NCBI GenBank assembly: GCA_022072125.1
Contig: JAJVIH010000019.1
Location: 1-64,000 of the forward strand
DNA: 64,000 bases
DNA from: Myxococcota bacterium
Lineage (GTDB): Bacteria > Myxococcota > JAJVIH01
Direction: 5' to 3'
The notes below the pieces were generated by a model that saw only the letters and a program-made list of their open reading frames with translations, searched no databases and was not told where the DNA came from. Both the position numbers and the translations under genes were made by a program. Below, one piece after another: positions 18,127 to 26,614 of the stretch; the first letter of the stretch is position 1; each line of letters starts with the position of its first letter.

Positions 18127-19728
18127 ATGAATATGACGTGGTTTGAACAAAATCTCGCCAGCATCGTCGCCTTTGTCCCGTTGCTTGGCGCCATCTGCGC
18201 GCTGCTGATCCCCGCGGAGGAAAAGGGCGTCTCGCGCTGGTCGGCGTTCTTCTTCAGCATGCTGGCCTTCGTGATGTCGCTGTGGATGTTCGCCGCCTAC
18301 CGCGACTACAGTTCGTCCATGGCGTTTGAAGTGCGCAAGGAATGGATCCCCGCCTTCGGCGTCAGCTACCACGTCGGCGTGGACGGCATCAGCCTGCTGC
18401 TGGTGATGCTGACCACCTTCCTGACCCCCATCGTGGTGCTCTCCACCTTCCGCGCGGTGGATGAGAAGGTGAATTTGTACATGTTCTGCATGCTCTTCCT
18501 GGAAGCCTGCATGCTGGGCAGCCTGATCGCGCTGGATGTCTTCCTGTTCTACGTGTTCTGGGAACTGATGCTCATCCCGATGTTCATCCTGATCGGGGTT
18601 TTCGGCGGAGACAACCGCATCTACGCGACCATCAAGTTCTTCCTCTTCACGTTCGCCGGTTCGCTGCTGATGCTGGTCGCCATTCTGTACGCCTACCTGC
18701 ATTCCACCGACCCGCTGACCGGCGGACATTCCACCAGCATCTACCACCTGGTCAACCTGAATATTTCTCCGAATGCTCAGATGCTGTGTTTCCTGGCCTT
18801 TTCGCTGGCCTTCGCCATCAAGGTGCCGATGTTCCCCTTCCACACCTGGTTGCCGGACGCCCACGTGCAGGCTCCCACGGGCGGATCGGTCATCCTGGCC
18901 GGCGTATTGCTGAAGCTGGGCGTGTACGGATTCATGCGCTTCGCCATTCCGATGTTCCCGGCGGCGGCCATGAAGTTCATGCCGGTCATCGCCGCCCTGT
19001 CGGTCGTGGGCGTTATCTACGGCGCGCTGGTGGCGATGGTGCAGAACGACATCAAAAAGCTGGTCGCCTATTCATCCGTCAGCCACCTGGGCTTTGTCAT
19101 GCTGGGCCTGGCCGCCATGACCGTCACCGGGGTGACCGGCGCGCTCTACCAAAGCATCAACCACGGCGTTTCCACCGGCGCGCTCTTCCTCATCGTCGGC
19201 ATCATTTATGAGCGGGCGCATACCCGCGAAATCGCCCATTTTGGCGGCCTGGCCAAGCTGCTGCCCTTCTTCGCGGCGGTGTTCCTGGTGGTGACGCTCT
19301 CCTCCATCGCCCTGCCGGTCACCAACGGATTCATCGGCGAATTCATGATCCTCATCGGAACCTTCGCCAGCGGAACGCTGAAACACGCCAAGATCATGAC
19401 GGCGCTCGCCAGCACGGGCGTGGTGCTGGGCGCGGTGTATATGTTGTGGATGTACCAGCGGGTCATGCTGGGACCGGTGACCAACGAGGAAAACCGCGGC
19501 CTGGAAGACATGAACCTGCGCGAGATGCTCTACATGGCTCCGGTGATCGCCATGATCTTCATCATGGGGCTGTTCCCCGAGCCTTTCCTGCGCAAGGTCG
19601 AACCCTCGGTCAACAAATTCGTGAATCAGGTCACCTCCCGCGCGAAGGAAGTCGAGGAAGCCAACGCGCGCTGGAACGAGGAGCACGGGGTCAAGACCGC
19701 CAAGGCTCCGGAAGACGGGAATCACTGA
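18127..19728 (+). CDS. nuoM: NADH-quinone oxidoreductase subunit M
   Basis: 533 residues, a proton-translocating antiporter-like subunit. The channel Glu in VFWELMLIPMFIL, the HTWLPDAHVQAPTGGSVILA loop and the KKLVAYSSVSHLGFV Lys are present. The stop overlaps the nuoN start by one base (TGATG), implying coupled translation. The charged tail after residue 500 is typical of a cytoplasmic end. Confidence 0.97.
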   Translation: MNMTWFEQNLASIVAFVPLLGAICALLIPAEEKGVSRWSAFFFSMLAFVMSLWMFAAYRDYSSSMAFEVRKEWIPAFGVSYHVGVDGISLLLVMLTTFLTPIVVLSTFRAVDEKVNLYMFCMLFLEACMLGSLIALDVFLFYVFWELMLIPMFILIGVFGGDNRIYATIKFFLFTFAGSLLMLVAILYAYLHSTDPLTGGHSTSIYHLVNLNISPNAQMLCFLAFSLAFAIKVPMFPFHTWLPDAHVQAPTGGSVILAGVLLKLGVYGFMRFAIPMFPAAAMKFMPVIAALSVVGVIYGALVAMVQNDIKKLVAYSSVSHLGFVMLGLAAMTVTGVTGALYQSINHGVSTGALFLIVGIIYERAHTREIAHFGGLAKLLPFFAAVFLVVTLSSIALPVTNGFIGEFMILIGTFASGTLKHAKIMTALASTGVVLGAVYMLWMYQRVMLGPVTNEENRGLEDMNLREMLYMAPVIAMIFIMGLFPEPFLRKVEPSVNKFVNQVTSRAKEVEEANARWNEEHGVKTAKAPEDGNH

Positions 19729-21257
19729 TGCCTGGAATGTTTTCAGAACTCGCCAAGCTGGACAACTGGTCCCAGTGGTCCATCGCCCCGATGGCGATCG
19801 TCTTCGCCGGCGCGGTGGCGACGACGCTGATCGCGGGCTTCGTCAAGGACTCCACCCGCCGGAGCTTCATCGGCCAGATATCCATCTTCTGCCTGGCGAT
19901 CGCCGCGGCGGTGAATTACGTCCAGTGGACCGGCGGCTGGCAAGACCCCGGACGGCTGGTCTGGGCCGGGTCCATGACCCTTGATTATCTGACCATGCTG
20001 ATGAATTTCGTCTTCATCGGCTGCGCCATCCTGGCGATTCTGATCTCGCTGAACACCATCAGCGAACTGGGTATCGAATACGGCGAATTTTATCCGCTGA
20101 TCCTGTTCGCCACCGGCGGGATGATGTGCATGGTGCAGGCGACCGATCTGCTGATGATCTTCATCGGCCTGGAAGTCATGTCCATCCCGCTGTACATCAT
20201 GTGCGGCATGCGCCGCTCGCAGGATCGCAGCGCCGAATCGTCCCTGAAATATTTCATCCTCGGCGCGCTGGCGGCCGGTTTCCTGCTGTATGGCGTCGCC
20301 CTGACCTACGGCGCCACCGGCGTCACCAGCCTGCATGGCATCCAGCGCTGGACCATGGAAAACGGCGGCCTGGCGGCCAATCCCCTGCTGACGGCGGGAC
20401 TGGCGCTGATTCTGGCCGGTTTCGCCTTCAAGATCGCGCTGGCGCCCTTCCACATGTGGACGCCGGATGTCTACGAAGGCGCGCCCACCTTCGTCACCGC
20501 CTTCATGTCGGCGGCGGTGAAGGCGGCGGGATTCGTGACCCTGTTCCGCATCCTGGTCACCGGATTTTTCCAGAACGGCTACACCGCCAGCCTGGTGGGA
20601 TGGGGAGAAATCATCGCCATTCTCGCGGTGCTGACCATGACCATCGGCAACTTCAGCGCCCTGGTCACCAAAAACGTCAAACGCATGCTGGCCTGGTCCT
20701 CCGTGGCGCACGCTGGTTACGCGGCGGTGGGCCTGGCGGCGGCTCCGGCCGCGGGCGCGGATGGCGTGGGCGGCGTGCTGTTCTATGTGATCGGATACGC
20801 GCTCACCAGCTTCGTGTCATTCGGCGTGGTGGCGGCGTTTGAAAAGCAGAACGGCGGCCTGAGCCAGGTGGAAGACTACCGCGGGCTTGGTTACAGCCAG
20901 CCCTTCTACGCCTTCGCCATGACGGTCGCGATGTTCGCGCTGGCGGGCATTCCGCCCACGGTCGGTTTCCTTGGCAAATGGTATGTGTTCAAGGCCGCCG
21001 TGGAGGCGAATATCACCTGGTTGGCGGTGATTGGCGTGCTCAACAGCCTGGTGTCGGTCTACTACTACCTGCGGGTGGTGGTGGCCATGTACCTGGAATC
21101 GCCGGAGGAACAGGCGGAGCAAGAGCCGATCAAATCCTCCGCCCTGTGGCTGGCGGTGCTGATTTCCACCGTGCTGACGATTGGCGTGGGCCTGTTCCCG
21201 AAGAAGCCCCTGGGCGCGGTGGAAAAATCCGTTTCGCCCATGTTCGTCAAGAAGTAA
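19728..21257 (+). CDS. nuoN: NADH-quinone oxidoreductase subunit N
   Basis: 509 residues, the third antiporter-like subunit. GLEVMSIPLYIM carries the conserved Glu, and KIALAPFHMWTPDVYEGAP and KRMLAWSSVAHAGYA carry the channel Lys residues. The ATG shares its A with the nuoM stop. An open frame continues upstream inside nuoM but is only the alternative-frame reading of that gene. This is the last gene of the nuoJKLMN unit; no nuoA-I genes occur in the window, so the complex I genes are split or lie elsewhere. Confidence 0.96.
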   Translation: MPGMFSELAKLDNWSQWSIAPMAIVFAGAVATTLIAGFVKDSTRRSFIGQISIFCLAIAAAVNYVQWTGGWQDPGRLVWAGSMTLDYLTMLMNFVFIGCAILAILISLNTISELGIEYGEFYPLILFATGGMMCMVQATDLLMIFIGLEVMSIPLYIMCGMRRSQDRSAESSLKYFILGALAAGFLLYGVALTYGATGVTSLHGIQRWTMENGGLAANPLLTAGLALILAGFAFKIALAPFHMWTPDVYEGAPTFVTAFMSAAVKAAGFVTLFRILVTGFFQNGYTASLVGWGEIIAILAVLTMTIGNFSALVTKNVKRMLAWSSVAHAGYAAVGLAAAPAAGADGVGGVLFYVIGYALTSFVSFGVVAAFEKQNGGLSQVEDYRGLGYSQPFYAFAMTVAMFALAGIPPTVGFLGKWYVFKAAVEANITWLAVIGVLNSLVSVYYYLRVVVAMYLESPEEQAEQEPIKSSALWLAVLISTVLTIGVGLFPKKPLGAVEKSVSPMFVKK

Positions 21258-21870
21258 ACAGCTTTCCTTATCTTACGCGGCCCGCCCCGCCGGGAATCCC
21301 CACGGCCCGGGACATCGCCCTGCCTTGCGCCCCCCCCACCCCGCCGGAACCTTTCCCGCTTCCTGCCTGACAACGGCGGGGATACCGCACCGCCCGGTGA
21401 AGCGCATCCGCGCCCCTCTCCATGGGGCGGGAACGGAAGGGAGGGACCGCCATTGTTCTCCCGTTGATCCCGCGTTGCAACCCGCATGACAGGGCCGATC
21501 GCAAAATCCTCCGGCAAACCTTTCACCGCGCCAGATCCCCTTCGTCTGAAGCGCACAAAGGAAACGCCGCCCGGGCGGCCACCCGGACGGCGCTGTTCAT
21601 GTCCTGACACGCCATTCAACGTGTCGCCGGAAAGGATACCCGCGGCGGAAAACCGCGTCAACAAGAATTTTCGATTTTTTCGTCTTTATTTTACGGGCGC
21701 GGGAAGGCGCCGCAACCGCCTCGCAGCCGTGCGGAAAAGCCCCGATCATGCGCTGAAATTCAACCGCCGTTGCTTACTGGAAGTAATCACGCCTTCCGGC
21801 GAGGTTCACAACAACATATATGATGTAAAATGGGGCGTTCGCGCGGATCCGCGACTTCAGGGGAGGAGCG
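21258..21870. other. Gap between nuoN and the M23 peptidase
   Basis: About 610 bp without a convincing protein gene. It holds a very GC-rich first half, a candidate minus-strand promoter and hairpin pair (21566-21661, listed separately), and an AT-rich patch (about 21662-21695) that stands out in this GC-rich chromosome. No tRNA or repeat was recognised. Confidence 0.5.
21566..21626 (-). ncRNA. Candidate small RNA with terminator-like hairpin
   Basis: A minus-strand promoter, TTGACG (21656-21661), 17 bp, TATCCT (21633-21638), would start RNA near 21626. The RNA would begin with a perfect 6-bp hairpin (arms 21620-21625 and 21606-21611). It would end with an 11-bp stem with one mismatch (arms about 21582-21592 and 21565-21575) followed by GTTTCCTTTG. 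Size would be about 60-75 nt. A 30-codon frame also runs through it. The second hairpin could alternatively be the terminator of the M23 gene. Confidence 0.3.
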
Positions 21871-22515
21871 CTATTTCGGCAGAAATTGCAGGGGATCCGA
21901 GGGCTTGGCCGACACCCGCACTTCAAAATGCAGGTGCGGCGTGGAACTGTGCCCGGTGGAGCCGACATCCGCGATATGGTGGCCCTTGGCGACCTTTTGG
22001 CCCTGCTTCACACGGATTACATGGTTGTGCGCGTACACCGTGATGATATCTCCCGCATGGCGGATAAGCACCAGCTTGCCGTAGCCCCGGTATTTTTCAT
22101 CGGCGTAGACCACTTCTCCGGCTTCCGCGGCGTAGACCGGAGTCCCCAGCGGAGCGGCGATATCAATGCCGTCGTGCTTGCGGCCGCCGCGCAGCCCGAA
22201 TTTCGAGGACAAGAGGCCCTGCACCGGCCAGATGAAATCCGGTTTGACGCCCTCCAGCGACGGGGGCGGCGCGTTCACGGAAGCCAGGTCGCCGCCCGAT
22301 CCCTTGATGGCGGGTGCGGCCGCCCGCGCGGGCTTCGGCGCCTTTTTCGCATTCGCCGCGACAGGTTTTTTCCTTGATTCCGGTTCAGGCGCGTCCTGCC
22401 GCGGCTCCCGCTGGCTCCATTGCCCGAATTCGCGGACGCCCGCGCGCTGCAGGCCGCAACCGGCCAGGCTGCCGGCGGCGATCAACATCAGAATAATGGC
22501 GCGCGTGGCGGACAT
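21871..22515 (-). CDS. M23 (LytM/NlpD-type) peptidase lipoprotein
   Basis: 214 residues. Signal peptide and lipobox (LAGC) lie at residues 1-20, a Lys/Pro/Ala linker extends to about residue 90, then the M23 fold. The zinc ligands are in KHDGIDIA (His, Asp) and PHLHFEV (HxH), so a catalytically competent endopeptidase or an amidase activator is possible. No LysM domain precedes it, unlike classical NlpD. The internal ATG at 22515 is chosen because it begins the signal peptide directly. A second lipoprotein gene lies 73 bp upstream on the same strand. Confidence 0.88.
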   Translation of the reverse strand: MSATRAIILMLIAAGSLAGCGLQRAGVREFGQWSQREPRQDAPEPESRKKPVAANAKKAPKPARAAAPAIKGSGGDLASVNAPPPSLEGVKPDFIWPVQGLLSSKFGLRGGRKHDGIDIAAPLGTPVYAAEAGEVVYADEKYRGYGKLVLIRHAGDIITVYAHNHVIRVKQGQKVAKGHHIADVGSTGHSSTPHLHFEVRVSAKPSDPLQFLPK

Positions 22516-22588
22516 GTTCAGGTCACCATTCCGGTTCAACCGCCCTCTACCCAAGGTTTGCATGGAAATGGCGGTCATCCAAAAAAAC

Positions 22589-23659
22589 CTATTTGATCGG
22601 CCTGGCCGTGAAGTTCATGGATCCATTGGAGTGATAGACGGCCAGCAGATACCAGCCGTCCGCCAGGCGTCCCGCCGCCGCCTGGCCGCCGGGGATGGCT
22701 TCCCCAAGGACGGGCTTGCCTTTTCCATCAAACGCCCCGGGCCGGGGGGCCGCCGACGCCGAAACCACGAAGGGAACCGGCTTGGACGCGAGCAGTTCCT
22801 GCATGGGCTTGCGGATGGCTGGCGCGGCGGACAACTCCCCGGCCGCCGGTTCAAACAGGTCCGAGCCCGCCAGCAGCACCGGCAAGGGGGATTGTGCAAT
22901 CAGATGCTTCAAGCCCATGGGATGCTTGTCGCCCCACGCGCAGACATCCTCCCGGCCTTCACCGTAAACCCCCGGCGCGCTGAGGATGGCCAGCAACTGG
23001 GTCTCGAAGCGGCGGACGCGGTTGAGGTTGATCAGATTGCCAAAGCGGCTGGAAAGATTGGCGGCGGCGGTCAGGTATTCCTCGCGCGGGGGGGATGATC
23101 CGGCCAGAATCAGCACGGGCTTGGCGGTTTGCAGCAGGGGGGTCAGGAAACGCTCCATGCCTTCGCGGCTGGAGGTGATGCTTCCGGCGATCAGAAAGAA
23201 ATCGGTCTTGGCCGAATCGCCGGCGACGGCCTGCGCCGCCCGGGCCGCCGCTTCGGGATCGAGCGGCGGGTCCGCCAGAACGGCCAGGGTATGCTGGAAA
23301 AGCTCCCGGGGTTCGGTGACCCGCCAGTGATACCCCTGCGGATAAACCGTCCATTTGTTCATGCGGATGGGATCCTGTCCCATCTTGATGCCAAACAGCC
23401 CCCAGCATTCCGGGTCCAGTTTGAATGGCGGTTGAGCCACGGCGGCGCTGGTGGTCTGCTTCCAGCCTCCAGGAGCCTTGGGAGGCGCTTCCTGAGCCGC
23501 CGGGGATGGCGGCGGCGGAACAGGGGCCGGAGCAACAGCGCCGGCCGCTGGTTGCGCCGGTTTATCCTGTTCGCACCCGGACGAGGCGAGGAGCGCCAGC
23601 AATGAAATCAGAACGGACGCGCCCGCCCGGACAGGATGTTGGTCAAGAATCGGTTTCAT
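22589..23659 (-). CDS. Lipoprotein with degenerate phosphoesterase-like core
   Basis: 356 residues from the ATG that opens a signal peptide ending LASSGC (lipobox), then a Pro/Ala linker. The core reads DFFLIAGSITSSREGMERF and KPVLILAGSSPPREEY. Calcineurin-like phosphoesterases have GD and GNHD at these spots; here the metal ligands appear as GS and GSSP. It may therefore be a non-catalytic relative, a judgement made by eye. The C-terminus (WYLLAVYHSNGSMNFTARPIK) resembles the closing beta strands of such folds. Role unknown; it is next to the M23 peptidase and may share its transcript. Confidence 0.65.
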   Translation of the reverse strand: MKPILDQHPVRAGASVLISLLALLASSGCEQDKPAQPAAGAVAPAPVPPPPSPAAQEAPPKAPGGWKQTTSAAVAQPPFKLDPECWGLFGIKMGQDPIRMNKWTVYPQGYHWRVTEPRELFQHTLAVLADPPLDPEAAARAAQAVAGDSAKTDFFLIAGSITSSREGMERFLTPLLQTAKPVLILAGSSPPREEYLTAAANLSSRFGNLINLNRVRRFETQLLAILSAPGVYGEGREDVCAWGDKHPMGLKHLIAQSPLPVLLAGSDLFEPAAGELSAAPAIRKPMQELLASKPVPFVVSASAAPRPGAFDGKGKPVLGEAIPGGQAAAGRLADGWYLLAVYHSNGSMNFTARPIK

Positions 23660-23718
23660 GCCGCCCGTGATGGTGGAAATGCTGGCGGGGTTATCCCGCG
23701 GTTGGGGGCGAACCCCCT

Positions 23719-23907
23719 TCAAAAACCATTAGCCCGGTCATCCGTTCCGGCAATTTTTTGGATGGCGCCCCTGCCGCGTTTGATATCTTTGGCGATGGCG
23801 GCGATGTGAAACGCCTCCGGCAACGGTTTTTTTTCTTCCTGCCACCATTTTCCATCCTCCGTATGTGGTGACGCGCCCCTTCGTGACAGGGCGCCGCACG
23901 CACTCAT
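23719..23907 (-). CDS. Possible short gene or remnant
   Basis: 62 codons; the second half reads PLPEAFHIAAIAKDIKRGRG in the GC-ending codon style of genuine genes here (GCC, ATC, GGC). There is no Shine-Dalgarno at its ATG, and I recognise no family. It could be a small protein, the tail of a decayed gene, or chance. Confidence 0.2.
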   Translation of the reverse strand: MSACGALSRRGASPHTEDGKWWQEEKKPLPEAFHIAAIAKDIKRGRGAIQKIAGTDDRANGF

Positions 23908-23928
23908 GATTTGATCCCCCGGGACCGA

Positions 23929-23958
23929 TTGACGGAATCAAGTGGTTGCGGGTAAACA
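23929..23958 (+). promoter_or_regulatory. Candidate metK promoter
   Basis: -35 TTGACG (23929-23934), 18-bp spacer, -10 TAAACA (23953-23958). It gives a leader of about 30 nt containing the GGGGA ribosome site. Confidence 0.45.
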
Positions 23959-23993
23959 GCATGGTCCTGTTTCAACAACCCATGGGGAATCCA

Positions 23994-25169
23994 ATGAGCA
24001 AGCGGGAATTTATTTTTACCTCGGAATCGGTTTCGGAAGGTCATCCGGACAAGGTCGCCGATCAGATTTCAGACGCCATCCTGGACGCCATCATCAAGGA
24101 TGACCCGCGGGCGCGCGTCGCCTGCGAAACCCTGGTGACCACGGGCGTGGCCATGATCGCAGGGGAGATCACCACCAGCACCTGGGTGGACATGCCCGCG
24201 GTAGTGCGCCAGACCATCAAGAATATCGGCTACAATGAATCGTCCATGGGCTTCGACTGGGAGACCTGCGCGGTGCTGACCAGCATTGACAAACAGTCGG
24301 CGGATATCGCCATGGGCGTGGACACCGATCCCACCAAAAACAAGGACCAGGGAGCGGGCGATCAGGGCCTGATGTTCGGTTACGCCGTCAACGAAACCCC
24401 CGAACTGATGCCGGCGCCCATCCTGTACGCGCACAAGATCATGAAGCGGCTGGCCGAACTGCGGAAGTCGGGAAATTTTCCCTTCCTGCGGCCGGACGCG
24501 AAGAGCCAGGTGTCCATGCGTTACGTGGACAACAAACCGGTTTCGGTGGACACCATCGTGGTCTCCACCCAGCATACGCCGGATGTGAAAAACGAGACCC
24601 TGCGCGAGGTGATCGTTGACCTGGTGGTCAAGGAAGTGGTGCCGCAGGAATACCTGGGCGCCAATCCCCGCTACCTGATCAACCCCACCGGGCGATTCGT
24701 GATTGGCGGCCCGATGGGCGACGCGGGCCTGACCGGCCGCAAGATCATCGTGGACAGCTACGGCGGCATGGGACGCCATGGCGGCGGCGCCTTCTCGGGC
24801 AAGGACCCCTCAAAGGTGGACCGCAGCGCGGCGTACATGGGCCGTTATGTCGCCAAGAACGTGGTCGCGGCGGGCCTGGCTGATCGCTGCGAGGTGCAGG
24901 TGGCGTACGCGATCGGCGTCGCCGAGCCGGTGAGCATCATGGCCACCACCTTCGGCACGGGAAAAATCCCGGAGGAGAAGATCGAGGCGCTCATCCGCAA
25001 ACATTTTGATTTGCGTCCGCGCGCCATCATCGAACACCTGGACCTTCTCAAGCCCATCTACACCGCCACCGCGGCCTACGGCCATTTCGGACGCAACGAA
25101 CCCTCTTTCACCTGGGAGCGCACCGACAAGGCCGCCATTCTGCGGAATGAAGCCGGAATCAAGGGCTGA
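23994..25169 (+). CDS. metK: S-adenosylmethionine synthetase
   Basis: 391 residues. It makes SAM from methionine and ATP. Signature segments are [32 protein letters not shown] (ATP/Mg site) and [20 protein letters not shown]. The ATG at 23994 is preferred over an in-frame upstream start because it has a GGGGA site five bases before it and gives the family N-terminus [17 protein letters not shown]. It is the first gene of an operon with uppP, a Nudix hydrolase, manC and a barrel protein. The radical SAM enzyme at 4541-6148 is one likely consumer of SAM. Confidence 0.97.
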   Translation: MSKREFIFTSESVSEGHPDKVADQISDAILDAIIKDDPRARVACETLVTTGVAMIAGEITTSTWVDMPAVVRQTIKNIGYNESSMGFDWETCAVLTSIDKQSADIAMGVDTDPTKNKDQGAGDQGLMFGYAVNETPELMPAPILYAHKIMKRLAELRKSGNFPFLRPDAKSQVSMRYVDNKPVSVDTIVVSTQHTPDVKNETLREVIVDLVVKEVVPQEYLGANPRYLINPTGRFVIGGPMGDAGLTGRKIIVDSYGGMGRHGGGAFSGKDPSKVDRSAAYMGRYVAKNVVAAGLADRCEVQVAYAIGVAEPVSIMATTFGTGKIPEEKIEALIRKHFDLRPRAIIEHLDLLKPIYTATAAYGHFGRNEPSFTWERTDKAAILRNEAGIKG

Positions 25170-25172
25170 TCC

Positions 25173-25994
25173 GTGACGATGACGGACGCCGTGGTGCTCG
25201 GTCTGGTCCAGGGCGTCACCGAGTTCCTGCCCATATCGAGCGATGGACACCTGGCGCTCGCCCATTCTCTCTTCGGATTCGGCGAGCCCAGTCTGGCCAT
25301 TGATGTCATGCTCCACCTGGGCACCTGGCTGGCCACGGTCATTGTATTTCGCGGCGACGTGCTGGATCTCATCAAGGGCCTGCCGGAATTTTTCCGGCTG
25401 ATGTCGCAGCCCGTGCAATGGGCTTCATCGCTGCGGGAATGGTCGCGCGCGGGGGTTCTGCTGGCGATTTTTCTCGCTTCATTGCCCACCGCGGTCATCG
25501 GGTTGCTGCTGAAAAAACCGGTGGAGGGAATATTCCAGGGCGCGGCCCCCGCGGCGTGGTTCCTGCTGGTGACCGGGGCCCTGCTGCTGGCCACGAAGTT
25601 CTCTCCCTCTGGAGATCGCCCCATGACCATCGGCAAGGCGCTGGCCCTGGGGGTGGCGCAGGGCGTGGCGGTGCTGCCGGGGGTGTCCCGTTCCGGCTCA
25701 ACCATTTGCCTGGCCCTGATGATGGGGCTTCCCCGCGAAACCAGCGGCCGCTTTTCGTTTTTGATGTCCCTGCCCGCGGTGCTGGGAGCGGTGCTGGTCA
25801 AGGCGCGCGATGGCTTTGGCGATGCGCCGCCAGAACCCGCCGCCATGCTGCTGGGGGTGGCGGTCTCGTTTGTCTCCGGCGTGGCCGCCCTGACGCTGCT
25901 GCTGGAGGTGATCCGCCGCGGCAGGATGTTCTGGTTCTCCGCATATGTATTTCCGGCCGCGCTGGCGGCGCTGGCCATGGTCTATCTGACATGA
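25173..25994 (+). CDS. uppP: Undecaprenyl-diphosphatase (UppP/BacA)
   Basis: 273 residues, an integral membrane phosphatase that recycles undecaprenyl pyrophosphate, the lipid carrier of peptidoglycan and surface glycans. QGVTEFLPISSDGHLAL carries the catalytic Glu and the Ser-x-Gly-His set (here SSDGH where SSTGH is commoner), and PGVSRSGST is the second signature. The start is GTG at 25173, 3 nt after metK, or ATG at 25179. The stop overlaps the next start (ATGA). Confidence 0.95.
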   Translation: MTMTDAVVLGLVQGVTEFLPISSDGHLALAHSLFGFGEPSLAIDVMLHLGTWLATVIVFRGDVLDLIKGLPEFFRLMSQPVQWASSLREWSRAGVLLAIFLASLPTAVIGLLLKKPVEGIFQGAAPAAWFLLVTGALLLATKFSPSGDRPMTIGKALALGVAQGVAVLPGVSRSGSTICLALMMGLPRETSGRFSFLMSLPAVLGAVLVKARDGFGDAPPEPAAMLLGVAVSFVSGVAALTLLLEVIRRGRMFWFSAYVFPAALAALAMVYLT

Positions 25995-26605
25995 ACCGGA
26001 CCCTGACGGCGGCGGAACTCCGTGCGAAACTCGGCGGACGCAGGCGGGCGGCTTTCCGCGCCCGCGCTTCACGCGAGGCGGGGGTGCTGGCGCCGTTTTT
26101 CGAGCGGGATGGCGAACTGAGGCTGCTGCTGACCAAACGATCGGACAAACTCAAGAATCATCAGGGACAGATTTCATTCCCCGGCGGGCGGCGTGATGAA
26201 GCCGACGAAGGCCTGCTGGCGACGGCGTTGCGCGAGACCGAGGAAGAAATCGGCATCCCGCCGGGCGGCGTGGAGGTGCTGGGCGAACTGGATGCGGTCT
26301 TCACGGCGGTATCCAATTACACCGTGTATCCGGTGGCGGGAATCATCGCCCAGCCCGCGAACCTGCGCGTCAACCAGCATGAAATTGACGAAGTGCTGGA
26401 GTTGCGGGTGGCCGATCTGCTGAACCCGTCCAATTTCCGCGCGGAGGACTGGTCTTCCATCCATCATCGCGGATACGTATATTTTTTCGAGGTGGACCGG
26501 CATATCGTGTGGGGACTGACCGCGCATATTCTCAAAACCCTGTTCGATGAAGTGGTTCCAGGCTGGAATCCCAAACCGGAAGCCCAGCCGCGCAGCCAGG
26601 ATTGA
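25991..26605 (+). CDS. CoA-pyrophosphatase-type Nudix hydrolase
   Basis: 204 residues. The ATG overlaps the uppP stop by 4 bp. The NuCoA signature LLTKRSDKLKNHQGQISFPG precedes the Nudix box with RETEEEIGI, a combination typical of NudL/PCD1-like enzymes that cleave CoA and acyl-CoA to 4'-phosphopantetheine and 3',5'-ADP. The CoA substrate is inferred from the signature. It is translationally coupled to uppP. An open frame extends upstream inside uppP but is the out-of-frame reading of that gene. Confidence 0.88.
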   Translation: MNRTLTAAELRAKLGGRRRAAFRARASREAGVLAPFFERDGELRLLLTKRSDKLKNHQGQISFPGGRRDEADEGLLATALRETEEEIGIPPGGVEVLGELDAVFTAVSNYTVYPVAGIIAQPANLRVNQHEIDEVLELRVADLLNPSNFRAEDWSSIHHRGYVYFFEVDRHIVWGLTAHILKTLFDEVVPGWNPKPEAQPRSQD

Positions 26606-26614
26606 GGAGACGCC

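Larger units (their letters stand above)
23660..23993. other. Divergent control region of metK and the lipoprotein
   Basis: About 330 bp. It holds a GGGGG-CGAA-CCCCC hairpin (23704-23717) and a bulged stem before a T-run (23732-23759). It also holds a 6-bp perfect stem (arms GCGCCC 23873-23878 and GGGCGC 23889-23894, approximate) and the metK promoter. A short minus-strand open frame (23719-23907) has codon bias like real genes but no clear start. I compared it with remembered SAM riboswitch cores and saw no match. Confidence 0.45.

Noticed and set aside
23660-23993. SAM riboswitch upstream of metK
   Set aside because: Hairpins exist but none of the conserved core segments of SAM riboswitches that I remember are present, and the likely promoter leaves only a 30-nt leader.
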